The notes beneath the pieces were generated by a model. That model made no database searches. It saw nothing but the letters and a program-made list of their open reading frames with translations, and was not told where the DNA came from. A DNA stretch of 64,000 nt from Mucilaginibacter auburnensis (GTDB lineage: Bacteria; Bacteroidota; Bacteroidia; Sphingobacteriales; Sphingobacteriaceae): contig NZ_PGFJ01000001.1 of NCBI RefSeq assembly GCF_002797815.1, positions 992,001 through 1,056,000 on the forward strand. The letters are read 5' to 3'. How positions within the stretch are numbered: position 1 is the stretch's first letter; every line of letters begins with the position of its first letter. Positions 36,957 to 45,100 of this stretch are shown piece by piece. A program made the translations under genes and the position numbers.

Positions 36957-37719
36957 GGAGTTTGACCAGTTATTCAATTCAAAGCTAAACGACTTTGAAA
37001 TAGAGCCATCGCCAATGGTTTGGAAAAATATTGTTGAAGAGCTTGACGGTAAAAAAGAACCCAAACGCTCACTAATGCCTTATTTAAGCATAGCGGCCAG
37101 TGTTATTATATTAGCTGCGGCATCGGTACTGTTTTTTAATCGCGATGTTAAAAAGGATGATGATAAGCCGTTGAAATTGGTGAAAGAGACCAAGCCGGTT
37201 AAATCATCAGTTGTTAATTCTGACAGCGCCCCGGTTAACCGGGCGGTTGAGGACGATAACAGCTTAAAACAAATGGCAGTTGTATTAACAGAAAGTAAAC
37301 CTCAATTTATCAAACCTAAGGTTACAAAGAAGGTAAACGAGGAAGTATCTGCTACAGATGTAACAGAAGTGGAGAAATCTGAGCCACTTTTAGCAGCTGC
37401 AAATGTTGAAACAGCTACCTCTCCTGTTTTGAAGCCGGTGGTTCCTACAAATGATATACCCTTAAGCACTTCGTTATTGGCTGTCAACGGTGTGCAACCG
37501 ATCAGTGAAAAACATCCTGTAGTTAGTGCCAATGCGCCTGATAGTAATAAGCCGGTGATTAAAAAACGCGCCCGCGGTTTAGGTGGCCTAATCAACACTA
37601 TTGTTGCAGCGGTTGATAAGCGCGAAGATAAACTCATAGAATTTACAGACGCAGATAACGATGAGGGTACTAAGATCACTGCGGTAAACCTGGGCATTTT
37701 TAAAATTAAAAAACAATAA
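36940..37719 (+). CDS. Probable single-pass anti-sigma factor-like protein
   Basis: A 259-residue protein. The N-terminal about 45 residues are acidic and helical (DKEFDQLFNSKLNDFEIEPSPMVWKNIVEEL), a pattern seen in Bacteroidota anti-sigma-like proteins. One transmembrane helix follows (LSIAASVIILAAASVLFF). The rest is a long low-complexity, Val/Lys/Pro-rich periplasmic part without a recognised domain. No zinc HxxxCxxC motif was found. The assignment rests on operon position and topology; the sigma factor before it overlaps by 17 bases. Confidence 0.65.
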   Translation: MEMQDKEFDQLFNSKLNDFEIEPSPMVWKNIVEELDGKKEPKRSLMPYLSIAASVIILAAASVLFFNRDVKKDDDKPLKLVKETKPVKSSVVNSDSAPVNRAVEDDNSLKQMAVVLTESKPQFIKPKVTKKVNEEVSATDVTEVEKSEPLLAAANVETATSPVLKPVVPTNDIPLSTSLLAVNGVQPISEKHPVVSANAPDSNKPVIKKRARGLGGLINTIVAAVDKREDKLIEFTDADNDEGTKITAVNLGIFKIKKQ

Positions 37720-37749
37720 TCCAAAATACCAATTACACCTTTATACATT

Positions 37750-38571
37750 ATGAAACGCTTTATATTGGCCGCCGCTATTGCGATGGTTGCAGGGACCGCT
37801 CTTGCTCAAGATACGACCATAGTAAAAACTATTAAAAATGGCGATACAACAACTGTAACCACCATTGAAAAAAAACAACGCATCAAATTTAGCTTTGGCG
37901 ACAGAAAAGCTAAGGTTGACAGCGTGCGGAAAGCCAGAGCCGGTAAACCGGGCTTTAACTTTGGTGTCACTTTTTCAAGGGTAGATATTGGTTTAGCTAC
38001 GCTTGTTGATAACGGCAGTTTCACCTTATCGCCTCAGAATGATTTTTTACGTTACCGTTCATGGAAAACCAGCAACTTTGGTTTTGACCTGGTGCAGTTT
38101 GGTTACCGTTTTAACAACAATTTCAAAATGTACATATCAGGTGGTTTTGACTGGACCCACATCCGCCTGCGCGAAAACATCACCATACAAAAAGGTGGCT
38201 CATCGCTAACCTATATTCAGGATAATGTTGAGTTTAGCAAAAACCGTTTTTCATCTACCTATATACGCGTTCCGCTTTCATTTGAGTTCCGCAGCAGCGA
38301 GAACTCAAATGGTAAACGCTTCAGATTTGTAACCGGTCCGGAGGCCAGCTTCCTGATGGGTGGCAAAGTAAAACAGATCAGCGAGGAGCGCGGCAAGCAG
38401 AAAATAGAAGACGATTACCACTTCACCCGTTTACGATTAGGCGCTGTTGCCCGTGTAGGATACGGCGGCGCGGGTATCTATGCCAAATATTACTTTACTG
38501 ATATGTTTGAGAACAGCCCTGCACAGGCCGGTTTAAAGAACTTTTCTTTCGGATTTACGTTTGGGTTTTAA
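37750..38571 (+). CDS. Outer-membrane beta-barrel protein
   Basis: A 273-residue secreted protein with a signal peptide (MKRFILAAAIAMVAGTALAQ). A short T/K-rich lead is followed by a barrel-like pattern of alternating strands (FNFGVTFSRVDIGLATL, FGFDLVQFGYRFNNNFKMYISGGFDW) ending in FSFGFTFGF, a typical barrel end. It resembles the PorT-like/OMP_b-brl family. It starts 30 bases after the anti-sigma-like gene, so the three genes form one envelope-signalling operon. The ligand or cargo is unknown. Confidence 0.83.
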   Translation: MKRFILAAAIAMVAGTALAQDTTIVKTIKNGDTTTVTTIEKKQRIKFSFGDRKAKVDSVRKARAGKPGFNFGVTFSRVDIGLATLVDNGSFTLSPQNDFLRYRSWKTSNFGFDLVQFGYRFNNNFKMYISGGFDWTHIRLRENITIQKGGSSLTYIQDNVEFSKNRFSSTYIRVPLSFEFRSSENSNGKRFRFVTGPEASFLMGGKVKQISEERGKQKIEDDYHFTRLRLGAVARVGYGGAGIYAKYYFTDMFENSPAQAGLKNFSFGFTFGF

Positions 38572-38596
38572 GCCAAGTAGTTAATAAAATAATAAA

Positions 38597-38674
38597 GTCA
38601 TGCTGAACTTGTTTCAGCATCCCTCCAACTAATCACGCGTTAATGGTGGGATGCTGAAATAAATTCGGCATGAC
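38597..38674. repeat. Long imperfect inverted repeat (27-base arms)
   Basis: Arms at 38597-38623 and 38648-38674 match at 24 of 27 positions, beginning GTCATGC and ending in CATCCC. The three differences are all transitions. It sits between the barrel gene and the ABC gene, 12 bases before the latter's -7 element. Confidence 0.8.
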
Positions 38675-38686
38675 GTTTTTAGTGGC

Positions 38687-38694
38687 TATCTTTG
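38687..38694 (+). promoter_or_regulatory. -7 element 6 bases before the ABC ATPase start
   Basis: TATCTTTG matches TAnnTTTG and ends 6 bases before the ATG at 38701. The in-frame TTG at 38692 lies inside it, which argues against TTG as the start. Confidence 0.45.
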
Positions 38695-38700
38695 CCATCC

Positions 38701-39702
38701 ATGGCAGAACAATCTCCCTTTTTAGAAGCCGTAGCTATCAGTAAAAGTTACGGCGGGCAAACATCCGCAGGCTTAAAAACTACAACTTTAAATATTGCAC
38801 AAGGCAAAATAACAGCTATAATAGGAGAAAGCGGTAGCGGTAAAAGCACACTGCTGAAAATGTTGTATGGCTTGCTTTCGCCCGATGCAGGGCAAATAAA
38901 GTTTAAAGGCGAACGCGTTTGGGGACCAGAAGAAAAGCTCATTCCCGGCCACGATGCCATGAAAATGGTTACCCAGGATACCGACGGGTTAAACCTCTTT
39001 GCCAAGGTACAGGATAACATTTCCATTTTACTGCCCAATACTAATGTTGCAGATAAAGAAGAAAAAACACGTCGTGTTTTGCAGCAACTCAACATTACCC
39101 GCATTGCAGACAAACAGGCGGTATATTTAAGCGGTGGAGAAAAACAGCGTGTAGCCATTGCCCGAGCGCTGGTTACCCAACCCGAGGTTTTGTTATTGGA
39201 TGAACCCTTTAACCAGGTAGATACTTCTTTTCGCGAGGGTTTACAGCAGGATATACGCCAGGTAGTAAAAGAAACCGGCCTGACGGTGATCATGGTATCG
39301 CATGACCCTGCCGAGGTGCTAAGTATGGCCGATGAACTCATTGTAATTAAAGATGGCGAAATACTGGAAACAGGCAGCCCTAAAACCTTATATCAGCATC
39401 CGCAAAATTTATACACCGCACGCCTGCTCACCAACTGCAACGTACTTGCCCGCGAAGAAGCTGCATTATGTAATATAGCCACCAATAAAGAGTACGTAGT
39501 GATCTACCCTGAATGGGCCCGCCCAACCGGTAGCTGGACGCATAAAGACTGGACCATAAAACAAGTGCTTTTTAAGGGTAGCCATGAAGGTTTGGTGGTT
39601 GAAAAAGGCGGCGTGTTATTACGCCTGCTCAATGACCAGCCAGATAAGTTGAAAGAAGGAGATAAGGTACATGTTAAGGTGGATAGGTATTTGGAGTTTT
39701 AG
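38701..39702 (+). CDS. ABC transporter ATP-binding protein
   Basis: A 333-residue ATPase subunit. Walker A (GESGSGKSTLL), Q-loop (VTQDTDGLNLF), signature (LSGGEKQRVAIARAL), Walker B (VLLLDEPFN) and H-loop (VIMVSHDP) are all present, so the protein should hydrolyse ATP. After about residue 235 a C-terminal part of about 95 residues includes a TOBE-like strand pattern (GGVLLRLLNDQPDKLKEGDKVHVKV), as in metal, sulfate or polyamine import ATPases. No permease or binding protein gene is adjacent, so the substrate cannot be assigned. A small toxin-antitoxin pair follows. Confidence 0.88.
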   Translation: MAEQSPFLEAVAISKSYGGQTSAGLKTTTLNIAQGKITAIIGESGSGKSTLLKMLYGLLSPDAGQIKFKGERVWGPEEKLIPGHDAMKMVTQDTDGLNLFAKVQDNISILLPNTNVADKEEKTRRVLQQLNITRIADKQAVYLSGGEKQRVAIARALVTQPEVLLLDEPFNQVDTSFREGLQQDIRQVVKETGLTVIMVSHDPAEVLSMADELIVIKDGEILETGSPKTLYQHPQNLYTARLLTNCNVLAREEAALCNIATNKEYVVIYPEWARPTGSWTHKDWTIKQVLFKGSHEGLVVEKGGVLLRLLNDQPDKLKEGDKVHVKVDRYLEF

Positions 39703-39711
39703 ACATAACAG

Positions 39712-39742
39712 TTGTACTAAATAAGCCAATTAACTATATTTG
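39712..39742 (+). promoter_or_regulatory. Strong promoter match for the toxin-antitoxin operon
   Basis: TTG at 39712-39714, a 20-base spacer and TATATTTG at 39735-39742 give a near-ideal Bacteroidota promoter. The first ATG lies only 3 bases after the -7 element. Confidence 0.6.
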
Positions 39743-39745
39743 AGT

Positions 39746-39967
39746 ATGACTACGATCACTATACAAGTTCCGGGTAAAGCGAGAGGCAAATTGTCTGCTT
39801 TTGTAAAAGAGCTGGGAGGTGAAATAATATCTGTTTCTTCAGACAAGCAAGCTTCAAAAAAATCGAAGTTGTTGAATGAGATACAACAAGGCTTAAGTGA
39901 AGTGAAGGCCATCCGTGAGGGAAAAGCTGCATCATACTCAATGAATGATCTTTTAAATGGCGAATAA
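39746..39967 (+). CDS. Antitoxin-like protein of a type II toxin-antitoxin pair
   Basis: A 73-residue protein from the ATG at 39746. The first half is strand-rich (TTITIQVPGKARGKLSAFVKELGGEIISV); the second half is charged and helical (KSKLLNEIQQGLSEVKAIREGKA), which would suit toxin wrapping. A TTG six bases upstream falls inside the -7 element and is unlikely as the start. It overlaps the RelE-type gene by 11 bases, the usual antitoxin-first arrangement. The family name is not recognised, so antitoxin function rests on position and size. Confidence 0.7.
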   Translation: MTTITIQVPGKARGKLSAFVKELGGEIISVSSDKQASKKSKLLNEIQQGLSEVKAIREGKAASYSMNDLLNGE

Positions 39968-40295
39968 TGTACGCCTTACTTCTTTTTTCTTAAAGAAGGC
40001 GAAACGACTCCTCAAAAAATATCGTACGCTACAAGAGAGTTTAGCTAAACTTGAAAGCGACCTGAAAGTAAATGCTAAATTAGGGGTGAGTTATGGTGCC
40101 AATATTTATAAAATAAGATTAGCGGATAATTCTAAAGGTAAGGGTAAAAGCGGAGGCTTCCGTGTAATTACTTACGTAATTGAAGAAAAAGAAGAATCAA
40201 TTGATATTTATCTAATAACCATATTTGATAAATCCGAAGAAGCGTCTATTGATAAGGACGATATAAAAACTATTCTTTTATCAGAAGGCTTATAA
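39957..40295 (+). CDS. RelE/ParE-type toxin-like protein
   Basis: A 112-residue basic protein with the RelE/ParE pattern. There is an N-terminal helix pair rich in lysine (SFFLKKAKRLLKKYRTLQESLAKLESDL), a central strand (IYKIRLADNSKGKGKSGGFRVITYVI) and a terminal strand with YLITIFDKSEEASI. Members cleave mRNA at the ribosome or poison gyrase; which class applies cannot be told. The start lies inside the antitoxin frame. No second operator was seen. Confidence 0.78.
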   Translation: MANNVRLTSFFLKKAKRLLKKYRTLQESLAKLESDLKVNAKLGVSYGANIYKIRLADNSKGKGKSGGFRVITYVIEEKEESIDIYLITIFDKSEEASIDKDDIKTILLSEGL

Positions 40296-40346
40296 ATTCC
40301 CCAAACAAATCCAAGCCTTACAGCATTATATCATTAAACATCACCC

Positions 40347-40469
40347 ATGAAAAATAGATTGATTACTATGCTGTTCCTCGGGGCTTTATGTGCCTCTGTT
40401 GCTGCCGGCTGCGGTTCGCAGCGAAGGGTTTCACCACCACCTGCGCCACCTGGTGCTCCGCAAGGGTAA
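40347..40469 (+). CDS. Tiny proline-rich lipoprotein, copy 1 (40 codons)
   Basis: A 40-residue reading frame with an N-terminal basic and hydrophobic signal, a lipobox ending AAGC, the segment GSQRRVS, and a proline-rich tail PPPAPPGAPQG. The next short gene (40537-40665) has the same plan. Two neighbouring copies with shared design argue that these are real genes rather than chance frames. The mature peptide would be only about 20 residues, carried on a lipid. Function unknown. Confidence 0.7.
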   Translation: MKNRLITMLFLGALCASVAAGCGSQRRVSPPPAPPGAPQG

Positions 40470-40536
40470 ACTGCAGGTTGTAAAACCGTTAAAACAATTT
40501 GGCCGTAGTTTTATTTAGCTATAAAACACTTACAAC

Positions 40537-40665
40537 ATGAAAAGGAAATTAATAAGCATAGTATTGCTGGCAGCTATTGCAGCTTCTATCAGTACCGGAT
40601 GCGGCTCGTTACCAAAACGTGGCGCGCCACCGCGTCCGCCGGGTGCACCGGCTCCGCCGAGATAG
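40537..40665 (+). CDS. Tiny proline-rich lipoprotein, copy 2 (42 codons)
   Basis: A 42-residue frame, paralogous to the preceding short gene. It starts MKRKLISIVLLAAIAA, has a lipobox ending STGC, then GSLPKRG and a proline-rich tail PPRPPGAPAPPR. It lies 67 bases after copy 1 and is closed by a terminator at 40676. The tail has arginine residues where copy 1 has few. A lipid-anchored basic proline peptide might bind surface polymers or peptidoglycan; that is inference. Confidence 0.72.
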   Translation: MKRKLISIVLLAAIAASISTGCGSLPKRGAPPRPPGAPAPPR

Positions 40666-40675
40666 GCTCCAACCG

Positions 40676-40709
40676 AAACCCTCTTAGTCCAAGGCTGAGA
40701 AGGTTTTTT
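40676..40709 (+). terminator. Terminator after the tiny lipoprotein genes
   Basis: AAACC-CTCTTAG pairs with CTGAGA-AGGTTT with two mismatches around a short loop, followed by a T-run. Confidence 0.75.
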
Positions 40710-40710
40710 G

Positions 40711-40888
40711 TTTGTTTGAACTAAGATCAGTAAGATGTATTGATTTTAAGATTGACGCGAAGAGCATAAAATGCTTTCATCCTACTGATAATGATTCAGG
40801 CAAAATAATCCTACAATCCTTTAATCTTATAAATCTTAGTTCAGACATTGGCCTGCGGGCATATGAGCGGAAAGCCCGGCCCGCAGGG
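40711..40888. repeat. Composite intergenic palindrome
   Basis: Arms near 40711-40750 (GAACTAAGAT...) and 40809-40847 (...ATCTTAGTTC) are imperfect complements over about 40 bases. Beside them a GC-rich perfect hairpin, CCTGCGGGC at 40852-40860 and GCCCGCAGG at 40879-40887, follows. A 64-codon open frame runs through it but looks accidental. The patch separates the tiny lipoprotein genes from the convergent membrane protein gene. Confidence 0.7.
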
Positions 40889-40906
40889 AACGCCATTGAA
40901 GGTTAA

Positions 40907-41347
40907 TTAGGTAGCAATTGTTATTGATACCGTTTTACGAAACTTGAAATATAAAACTACCAATACGTTAATATAGGGTAGTGTATTTATAATGTTAAGT
41001 ATTGCTTCGCTATCTAATCCTTCAGAAAAATCCATTAGATCAAAATTAATCTTGAATAATATTACTGTAAGCCATATTGTTGGAAGTAAGAACCACGATA
41101 ATAAACTAATCACAGCGTTGTTTTTAACTTCTTCGTATTGGTTTAAAAGTATAGGTAATGCTGAAACAGCAACGGTTAATGCGTTTCCGATTACTAAGAT
41201 AAAGGTAAACGGATAAATAAAATCTTTGGTGATAAACTCGCTCTTGTAATCATTAAAAATGAAATCAACAATAAAATATAATAGCGTTAATATCAGCGCA
41301 ATACCTGAAGATATAATTACAAATTGTTTGTAGAAGGTCCTGGCCAT
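40907..41347 (-). CDS. Hypothetical four-helix membrane protein
   Basis: A 146-residue protein not assigned to a family. Four hydrophobic helices are clear: FVIISSGIALILTLLYFIVDFIF, PFTFILVIGNALTVAVSALPILL, AVISLLSWFLLPTIWLTVILF and the C-terminal PYINVLVVLYF. Short loops and a basic C-terminus fit a small inner-membrane protein. It converges with nothing and diverges from rpsL, with about 150 bases between the starts. Confidence 0.65.
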   Translation of the reverse strand: MARTFYKQFVIISSGIALILTLLYFIVDFIFNDYKSEFITKDFIYPFTFILVIGNALTVAVSALPILLNQYEEVKNNAVISLLSWFLLPTIWLTVILFKINFDLMDFSEGLDSEAILNIINTLPYINVLVVLYFKFRKTVSITIAT

Positions 41348-41422
41348 TCATCTAATATACTTCTTATTGCAATACAACGCATTACACATTTGGTAAATCT
41401 TAAAACTTTTTTCTCCAACCAC

Positions 41423-41470
41423 TTGAAAATCAAAAAATAACTCCTACTTTTGCAGTCCCGAAAACCGGGA
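41423..41470 (+). promoter_or_regulatory. rpsL operon promoter and leader hairpin
   Basis: TTG at 41423-41425, a 19-base spacer and TACTTTTG at 41445-41452 form the best promoter match in the window. The leader contains a 5-base stem, TCCCG at 41456-41460 and CGGGA at 41466-41470, close to the transcript start. A feedback role by S7 or S12 is not shown. Confidence 0.65.
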
Positions 41471-41498
41471 TAAAAACAAATAGACAAAAAAGGAAAGA

Positions 41499-41912
41499 AT
41501 GCCTACTATTCAGCAATTAGTTAGAAAAGGTAGAGTAGCTCTGGTTGACAAGAGTAAGTCACCAGCGTTGGACAGCTGTCCACAGCGAAGAGGCGTGTGT
41601 ACCCGTGTATACACCACTACCCCTAAAAAACCAAACTCAGCAATGCGTAAAGTTGCGCGTGTACGTTTAACCAATGGTAAAGAAGTAAACGCTTACATCC
41701 CTGGTGAAGGTCACAACTTACAAGAGCACTCAATTGTGTTGATCCGTGGTGGTCGTGTAAAAGACTTACCTGGTGTGCGTTACCACATCATTCGTGGTGC
41801 TTTAGATACTTCTGGTGTTGCAGGTCGTAACCAGCGCCGTTCTAAATACGGTACTAAACGCCCTAAACCAGGACAAGCAGCTGCTGCTCCAACAAAAGGT
41901 AAAAAGAAATAA
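41499..41912 (+). CDS. rpsL: 30S ribosomal protein S12
   Basis: A 137-residue component of the decoding centre. [51 protein letters not shown] and [14 protein letters not shown] are universal S12 blocks. The KPNS lysine linked to streptomycin resistance is the sensitive-type residue. A short alanine/lysine tail extends the C-terminus. It is the first gene of the str operon, with rpsG 19 bases later. Confidence 0.98.
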   Translation: MPTIQQLVRKGRVALVDKSKSPALDSCPQRRGVCTRVYTTTPKKPNSAMRKVARVRLTNGKEVNAYIPGEGHNLQEHSIVLIRGGRVKDLPGVRYHIIRGALDTSGVAGRNQRRSKYGTKRPKPGQAAAAPTKGKKK

Positions 41913-41931
41913 TTAAAGGAGGATAGTAACA

Positions 41932-42399
41932 ATGAGAAAGTCAAAACCAAAAAAGAGAATTATCCTTCCTGATCCAAGGTTCAACGATACTTTAGTAACA
42001 AGGTTTGTAAACAATATGATGTATGATGGTAAAAAATCTACCGCATACGGCATATTCTACAACGCTGTTGATATTGTTGAGAAAAAAACCAACGAAAGTG
42101 GTTTAGAAACCTGGAAAAAAGCTTTGAACAACGTAATGCCTGCTGTTGAAGTTAAAAGCCGCCGTGTAGGTGGTGCTAACTTCCAGGTACCTACAGAGGT
42201 TCGTGCAGAGCGTAAAATTGCTTTAGGCATGAAATGGTTAATTAGCTACGCACGTAAACGTGGCGAAAAAACCATGATGGAGAAATTAGCAGGCGAGATC
42301 ATCTCGGCAGCTAAAGGTGAAGGTGCAGCAGTTAAGAAGAAAGAAGATACGCACAAAATGGCCGAGGCTAACAAAGCGTTCTCACACTTCCGTTTCTAA
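41932..42399 (+). CDS. rpsG: 30S ribosomal protein S7
   Basis: A 155-residue primary 16S rRNA-binding protein. The blocks [39 protein letters not shown] and [16 protein letters not shown] are diagnostic. Length is normal for the family. A long palindromic spacer, not a simple gap, separates it from fusA. Confidence 0.98.
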   Translation: MRKSKPKKRIILPDPRFNDTLVTRFVNNMMYDGKKSTAYGIFYNAVDIVEKKTNESGLETWKKALNNVMPAVEVKSRRVGGANFQVPTEVRAERKIALGMKWLISYARKRGEKTMMEKLAGEIISAAKGEGAAVKKKEDTHKMAEANKAFSHFRF

Positions 42400-42405
42400 G
42401 ATTAG

Positions 42406-42465
42406 ATTACACCGATTTAATGATATGATTACACCGATATTGCTATGATTGCAAATCGGTGTAAT
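42406..42465. repeat. Palindromic and direct repeat between rpsG and fusA
   Basis: ATTACACCGATTT at 42406-42418 is exactly complementary to AAATCGGTGTAAT at 42453-42465. A second direct copy of ATTACACCGAT sits at 42428-42438. Two mutually exclusive hairpins are therefore possible inside the str transcript. Confidence 0.75.
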
Positions 42466-42501
42466 TCAAAAAATAATCAGTGAAATCAAAATAAAAAAGA
42501 C

Positions 42502-44613
42502 ATGTCAAGAGATTTAAAATATACAAGAAACATTGGTATTGCTGCTCACATTGATGCAGGTAAAACCACCACTACTGAGCGTATATTATATTACGCTGGT
42601 GTGAGCCACAAAATAGGCGAGGTGCACGAAGGTGCAGCTACTATGGACTGGATGGCACAAGAGCAGGAGCGTGGTATTACCATTACATCAGCAGCTACTA
42701 CCGTTAACTGGAAATACCGTGGCGATAACTACCACATGAACATTATTGATACACCGGGCCACGTGGATTTTACCGTAGAGGTAAACCGCTCGCTGCGTGT
42801 ATTGGATGGTTTGGTGTTTTTATTCAGCGCGGTTGACGGTGTTGAGCCTCAATCAGAAACCAACTGGCGCTTAGCTAACAACTATAACGTACCACGTATT
42901 GGTTTCGTTAATAAAATGGACCGTAGCGGTGCCGATTTCCTTAACGTGGTAAAACAGGTTAAAGAAATGTTAGGTAGCACAGCTATCCCATTGCAGTTAC
43001 CTATTGGTGCAGAAGACCAGTTTAAAGGTGTGGTTGATCTGATCAACTTCCGCGGTATTGTTTGGAACGAGCATGATAAAGGTATGACCTTTACCGAAGT
43101 GCCAATTCCTGACGATATGTTGGAAGAAGCTAACGAGTGGAGAGAGAAATTGCTTGAAGCGGTAGCTGATTTTGATGATTCGTTAATGGAGAAATTCTTT
43201 GACGATCCAACAACTATTACTGAGCGTGAAGTGTTAGACGCGTTGCGTCAGGCTACTTTAGCTGGTAAAATTGTACCTATGACCTGCGGATCTTCATTCA
43301 AGAACAAAGGTGTACAAACCATGCTTGACTATGTAATGGAGTTAATGCCTTCACCTTTAGATTCAAAAGGTGTTGTTGGTACTGACCCTGATACAGGTGC
43401 TGAAATATTAGTTAAACCGGATGTTAAAGAGCCGTTTGCAGCTTTAGCATTTAAAATTGCTACCGATCCATTCGTAGGTCGTTTGTGCTTTATCCGCGTT
43501 TACTCAGGTAATCTGGATGCTGGTTCATACGTATACAACATGCGTTCAGACAACAAAGAGCGTATCAGCCGCATATTCCAAATGCACGCTAACAAGCAAA
43601 ACCCTATACCTAACGTAGGTGCGGGTGATATTGCTGCGGTAGTAGGCTTTAAAGATATTAAAACTGGTGATACCCTTTGCGACGAGAAACACAAGTTGGT
43701 TCTTGAATCAATGGTGTTCCCAGATCCGGTTATTGGTTTGGCTATTGAGCCTAAAACTCAGGCCGACGTTGATAAATTAGGTATTGCTTTAGGTAAACTG
43801 GCCGAAGAGGATCCAACCTTCCGCGTACAAACAGATCAGGACACAGGTCAAACTGTAATCTCTGGTATGGGTGAGTTACACCTTGATATTTTGATGGACC
43901 GTTTAAAACGCGAATTCAAAGTTGAGGTTAACCAGGGCGCTCCACAGGTTGCTTACAAAGAGGCTATTACCGGCTCAACACAACACCGCGAAACTTACAA
44001 GAAACAAACCGGTGGTCGTGGTAAATTTGCTGATATCCAGGTAATAATTTCTCCGGGAGAAGAAGGTAAAGAAGGCCTTGAGTTTGTAAACGAGATTGTT
44101 GGTGGTGCTATCCCTCGCGAGTTCATCCCATCTGTAGAGAAGGGCTTCAAAGCTGCTATGGACAATGGTGTATTGGCTGGTTACCCGCTTACTAACTTAA
44201 AAGTACGTTTGATAGATGGTTCATTCCACGCTGTCGATTCGGATGCGTTATCATTCGAGATCGCTGGTCGTTCTGCTTACCGCGAAGCATTGCCAAAATG
44301 TAAACCGGTATTGTTGGAGCCTATCATGAAAATTGAGATCCTTACTCCGGAAGAGAACATGGGTGACGTTATTGGTGACATGAACCGTCGTCGTGGTCAG
44401 CTTCAAGGTATGGATAGCCGTGCAGGTTCTCAGGTAATTAAAGCTATGGTACCACTTTCTGAAATGTTTGGTTACGTAACACAATTGCGTACTATCACTT
44501 CAGGTCGTGCAACTTCAACCATGGAGTTTGATCACTATGAGCCGGCTCCTCGTAACGTACAGGACGAGGTTGTTGCTAAAAACAAAGGCAAAAGACAAGT
44601 ATCTGTTGAGTAG
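42502..44613 (+). CDS. fusA: Translation elongation factor G
   Basis: A 703-residue ribosomal translocase GTPase. G1 ([15 protein letters not shown]), G2 (RGITITSA), G3 (DTPGHVDF) and G4 (NKMD) are intact. The domain IV-V signature [16 protein letters not shown] is present. Length matches housekeeping EF-G, and the position after rpsL-rpsG fits the main copy rather than a secondary EF-G. It ends 110 bases before rpsJ, in another palindromic gap. Confidence 0.98.
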   Translation: MSRDLKYTRNIGIAAHIDAGKTTTTERILYYAGVSHKIGEVHEGAATMDWMAQEQERGITITSAATTVNWKYRGDNYHMNIIDTPGHVDFTVEVNRSLRVLDGLVFLFSAVDGVEPQSETNWRLANNYNVPRIGFVNKMDRSGADFLNVVKQVKEMLGSTAIPLQLPIGAEDQFKGVVDLINFRGIVWNEHDKGMTFTEVPIPDDMLEEANEWREKLLEAVADFDDSLMEKFFDDPTTITEREVLDALRQATLAGKIVPMTCGSSFKNKGVQTMLDYVMELMPSPLDSKGVVGTDPDTGAEILVKPDVKEPFAALAFKIATDPFVGRLCFIRVYSGNLDAGSYVYNMRSDNKERISRIFQMHANKQNPIPNVGAGDIAAVVGFKDIKTGDTLCDEKHKLVLESMVFPDPVIGLAIEPKTQADVDKLGIALGKLAEEDPTFRVQTDQDTGQTVISGMGELHLDILMDRLKREFKVEVNQGAPQVAYKEAITGSTQHRETYKKQTGGRGKFADIQVIISPGEEGKEGLEFVNEIVGGAIPREFIPSVEKGFKAAMDNGVLAGYPLTNLKVRLIDGSFHAVDSDALSFEIAGRSAYREALPKCKPVLLEPIMKIEILTPEENMGDVIGDMNRRRGQLQGMDSRAGSQVIKAMVPLSEMFGYVTQLRTITSGRATSTMEFDHYEPAPRNVQDEVVAKNKGKRQVSVE

Positions 44614-44621
44614 TTAGAGAT

Positions 44622-44659
44622 TAGTTGATTGGTGATTAGAAATTTTTGCCAATCAACTA
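44622..44659. repeat. Perfect 11-base stem between fusA and rpsJ
   Basis: TAGTTGATTGG at 44622-44632 pairs exactly with CCAATCAACTA at 44649-44659. Preceding words (GTTAGAGATTAG) look like degenerate copies. No T-run follows directly. Confidence 0.55.
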
Positions 44660-44723
44660 TCAAATAATAGTAAACCGGTTGATATAATAAATAGCTCTTA
44701 TATCATACCAAAACAAAAACAAA

Positions 44724-45029
44724 ATGAGCCAAAGAATCAGAATCAAATTAAAATCTTACGATTACAACCTGGTTGACAAATCAGCAGAGAAGATCGTAAA
44801 AACAGTAAAGCCTACTGGCGCTGTAGTGAGCGGACCGCTTCCGTTACCAACTGAAAAGAAGATCTTTACAGTATTGCGTTCACCGCACGTTAACAAAAAA
44901 GCACGCGAGCAGTTCCAACTATGCTCTTACAAACGCTTGTTAGACATTTACAGCTCTAACTCAAAAACTGTTGACGCTTTAATGAAGCTTGAATTGCCAA
45001 GCGGTGTTGAAGTTGAGATCAAAGTGTGA
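44724..45029 (+). CDS. rpsJ: 30S ribosomal protein S10
   Basis: A 101-residue S10. [27 protein letters not shown] and [36 protein letters not shown] are family blocks. It is placed after fusA, as in many Bacteroidota, but the S10-spc genes (rplC onward) do not follow. A strong terminator and convergent genes come next. Confidence 0.98.
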   Translation: MSQRIRIKLKSYDYNLVDKSAEKIVKTVKPTGAVVSGPLPLPTEKKIFTVLRSPHVNKKAREQFQLCSYKRLLDIYSSNSKTVDALMKLELPSGVEVEIKV

Positions 45030-45055
45030 TAGGACCGGAAGATCCGAAGCATATA

Positions 45056-45086
45056 AAAAGCCATTACCTTAAAAGTAATGGCTTTT
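45056..45086. terminator. Bidirectional terminator after rpsJ
   Basis: A perfect 12-base stem, AAAAGCCATTAC with GTAATGGCTTTT, closes a 7-base loop. T-tracts on both strands suit the convergent genes on either side. Confidence 0.88.
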
Positions 45087-45100
45087 GAATTTATTACTAT

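Noticed and set aside
38692..38700. TTG start for the ABC ATPase
   Set aside because: The TTG is inside the TATCTTTG promoter element; the ATG at 38701 starts the conserved part with a suitable N-terminus.
40712..40906. 64-codon open frame in the repeat after the tiny lipoproteins
   Set aside because: It is made of the intergenic palindrome itself, including both arms and the GC hairpin, and starts at a TTG in a terminator tail.
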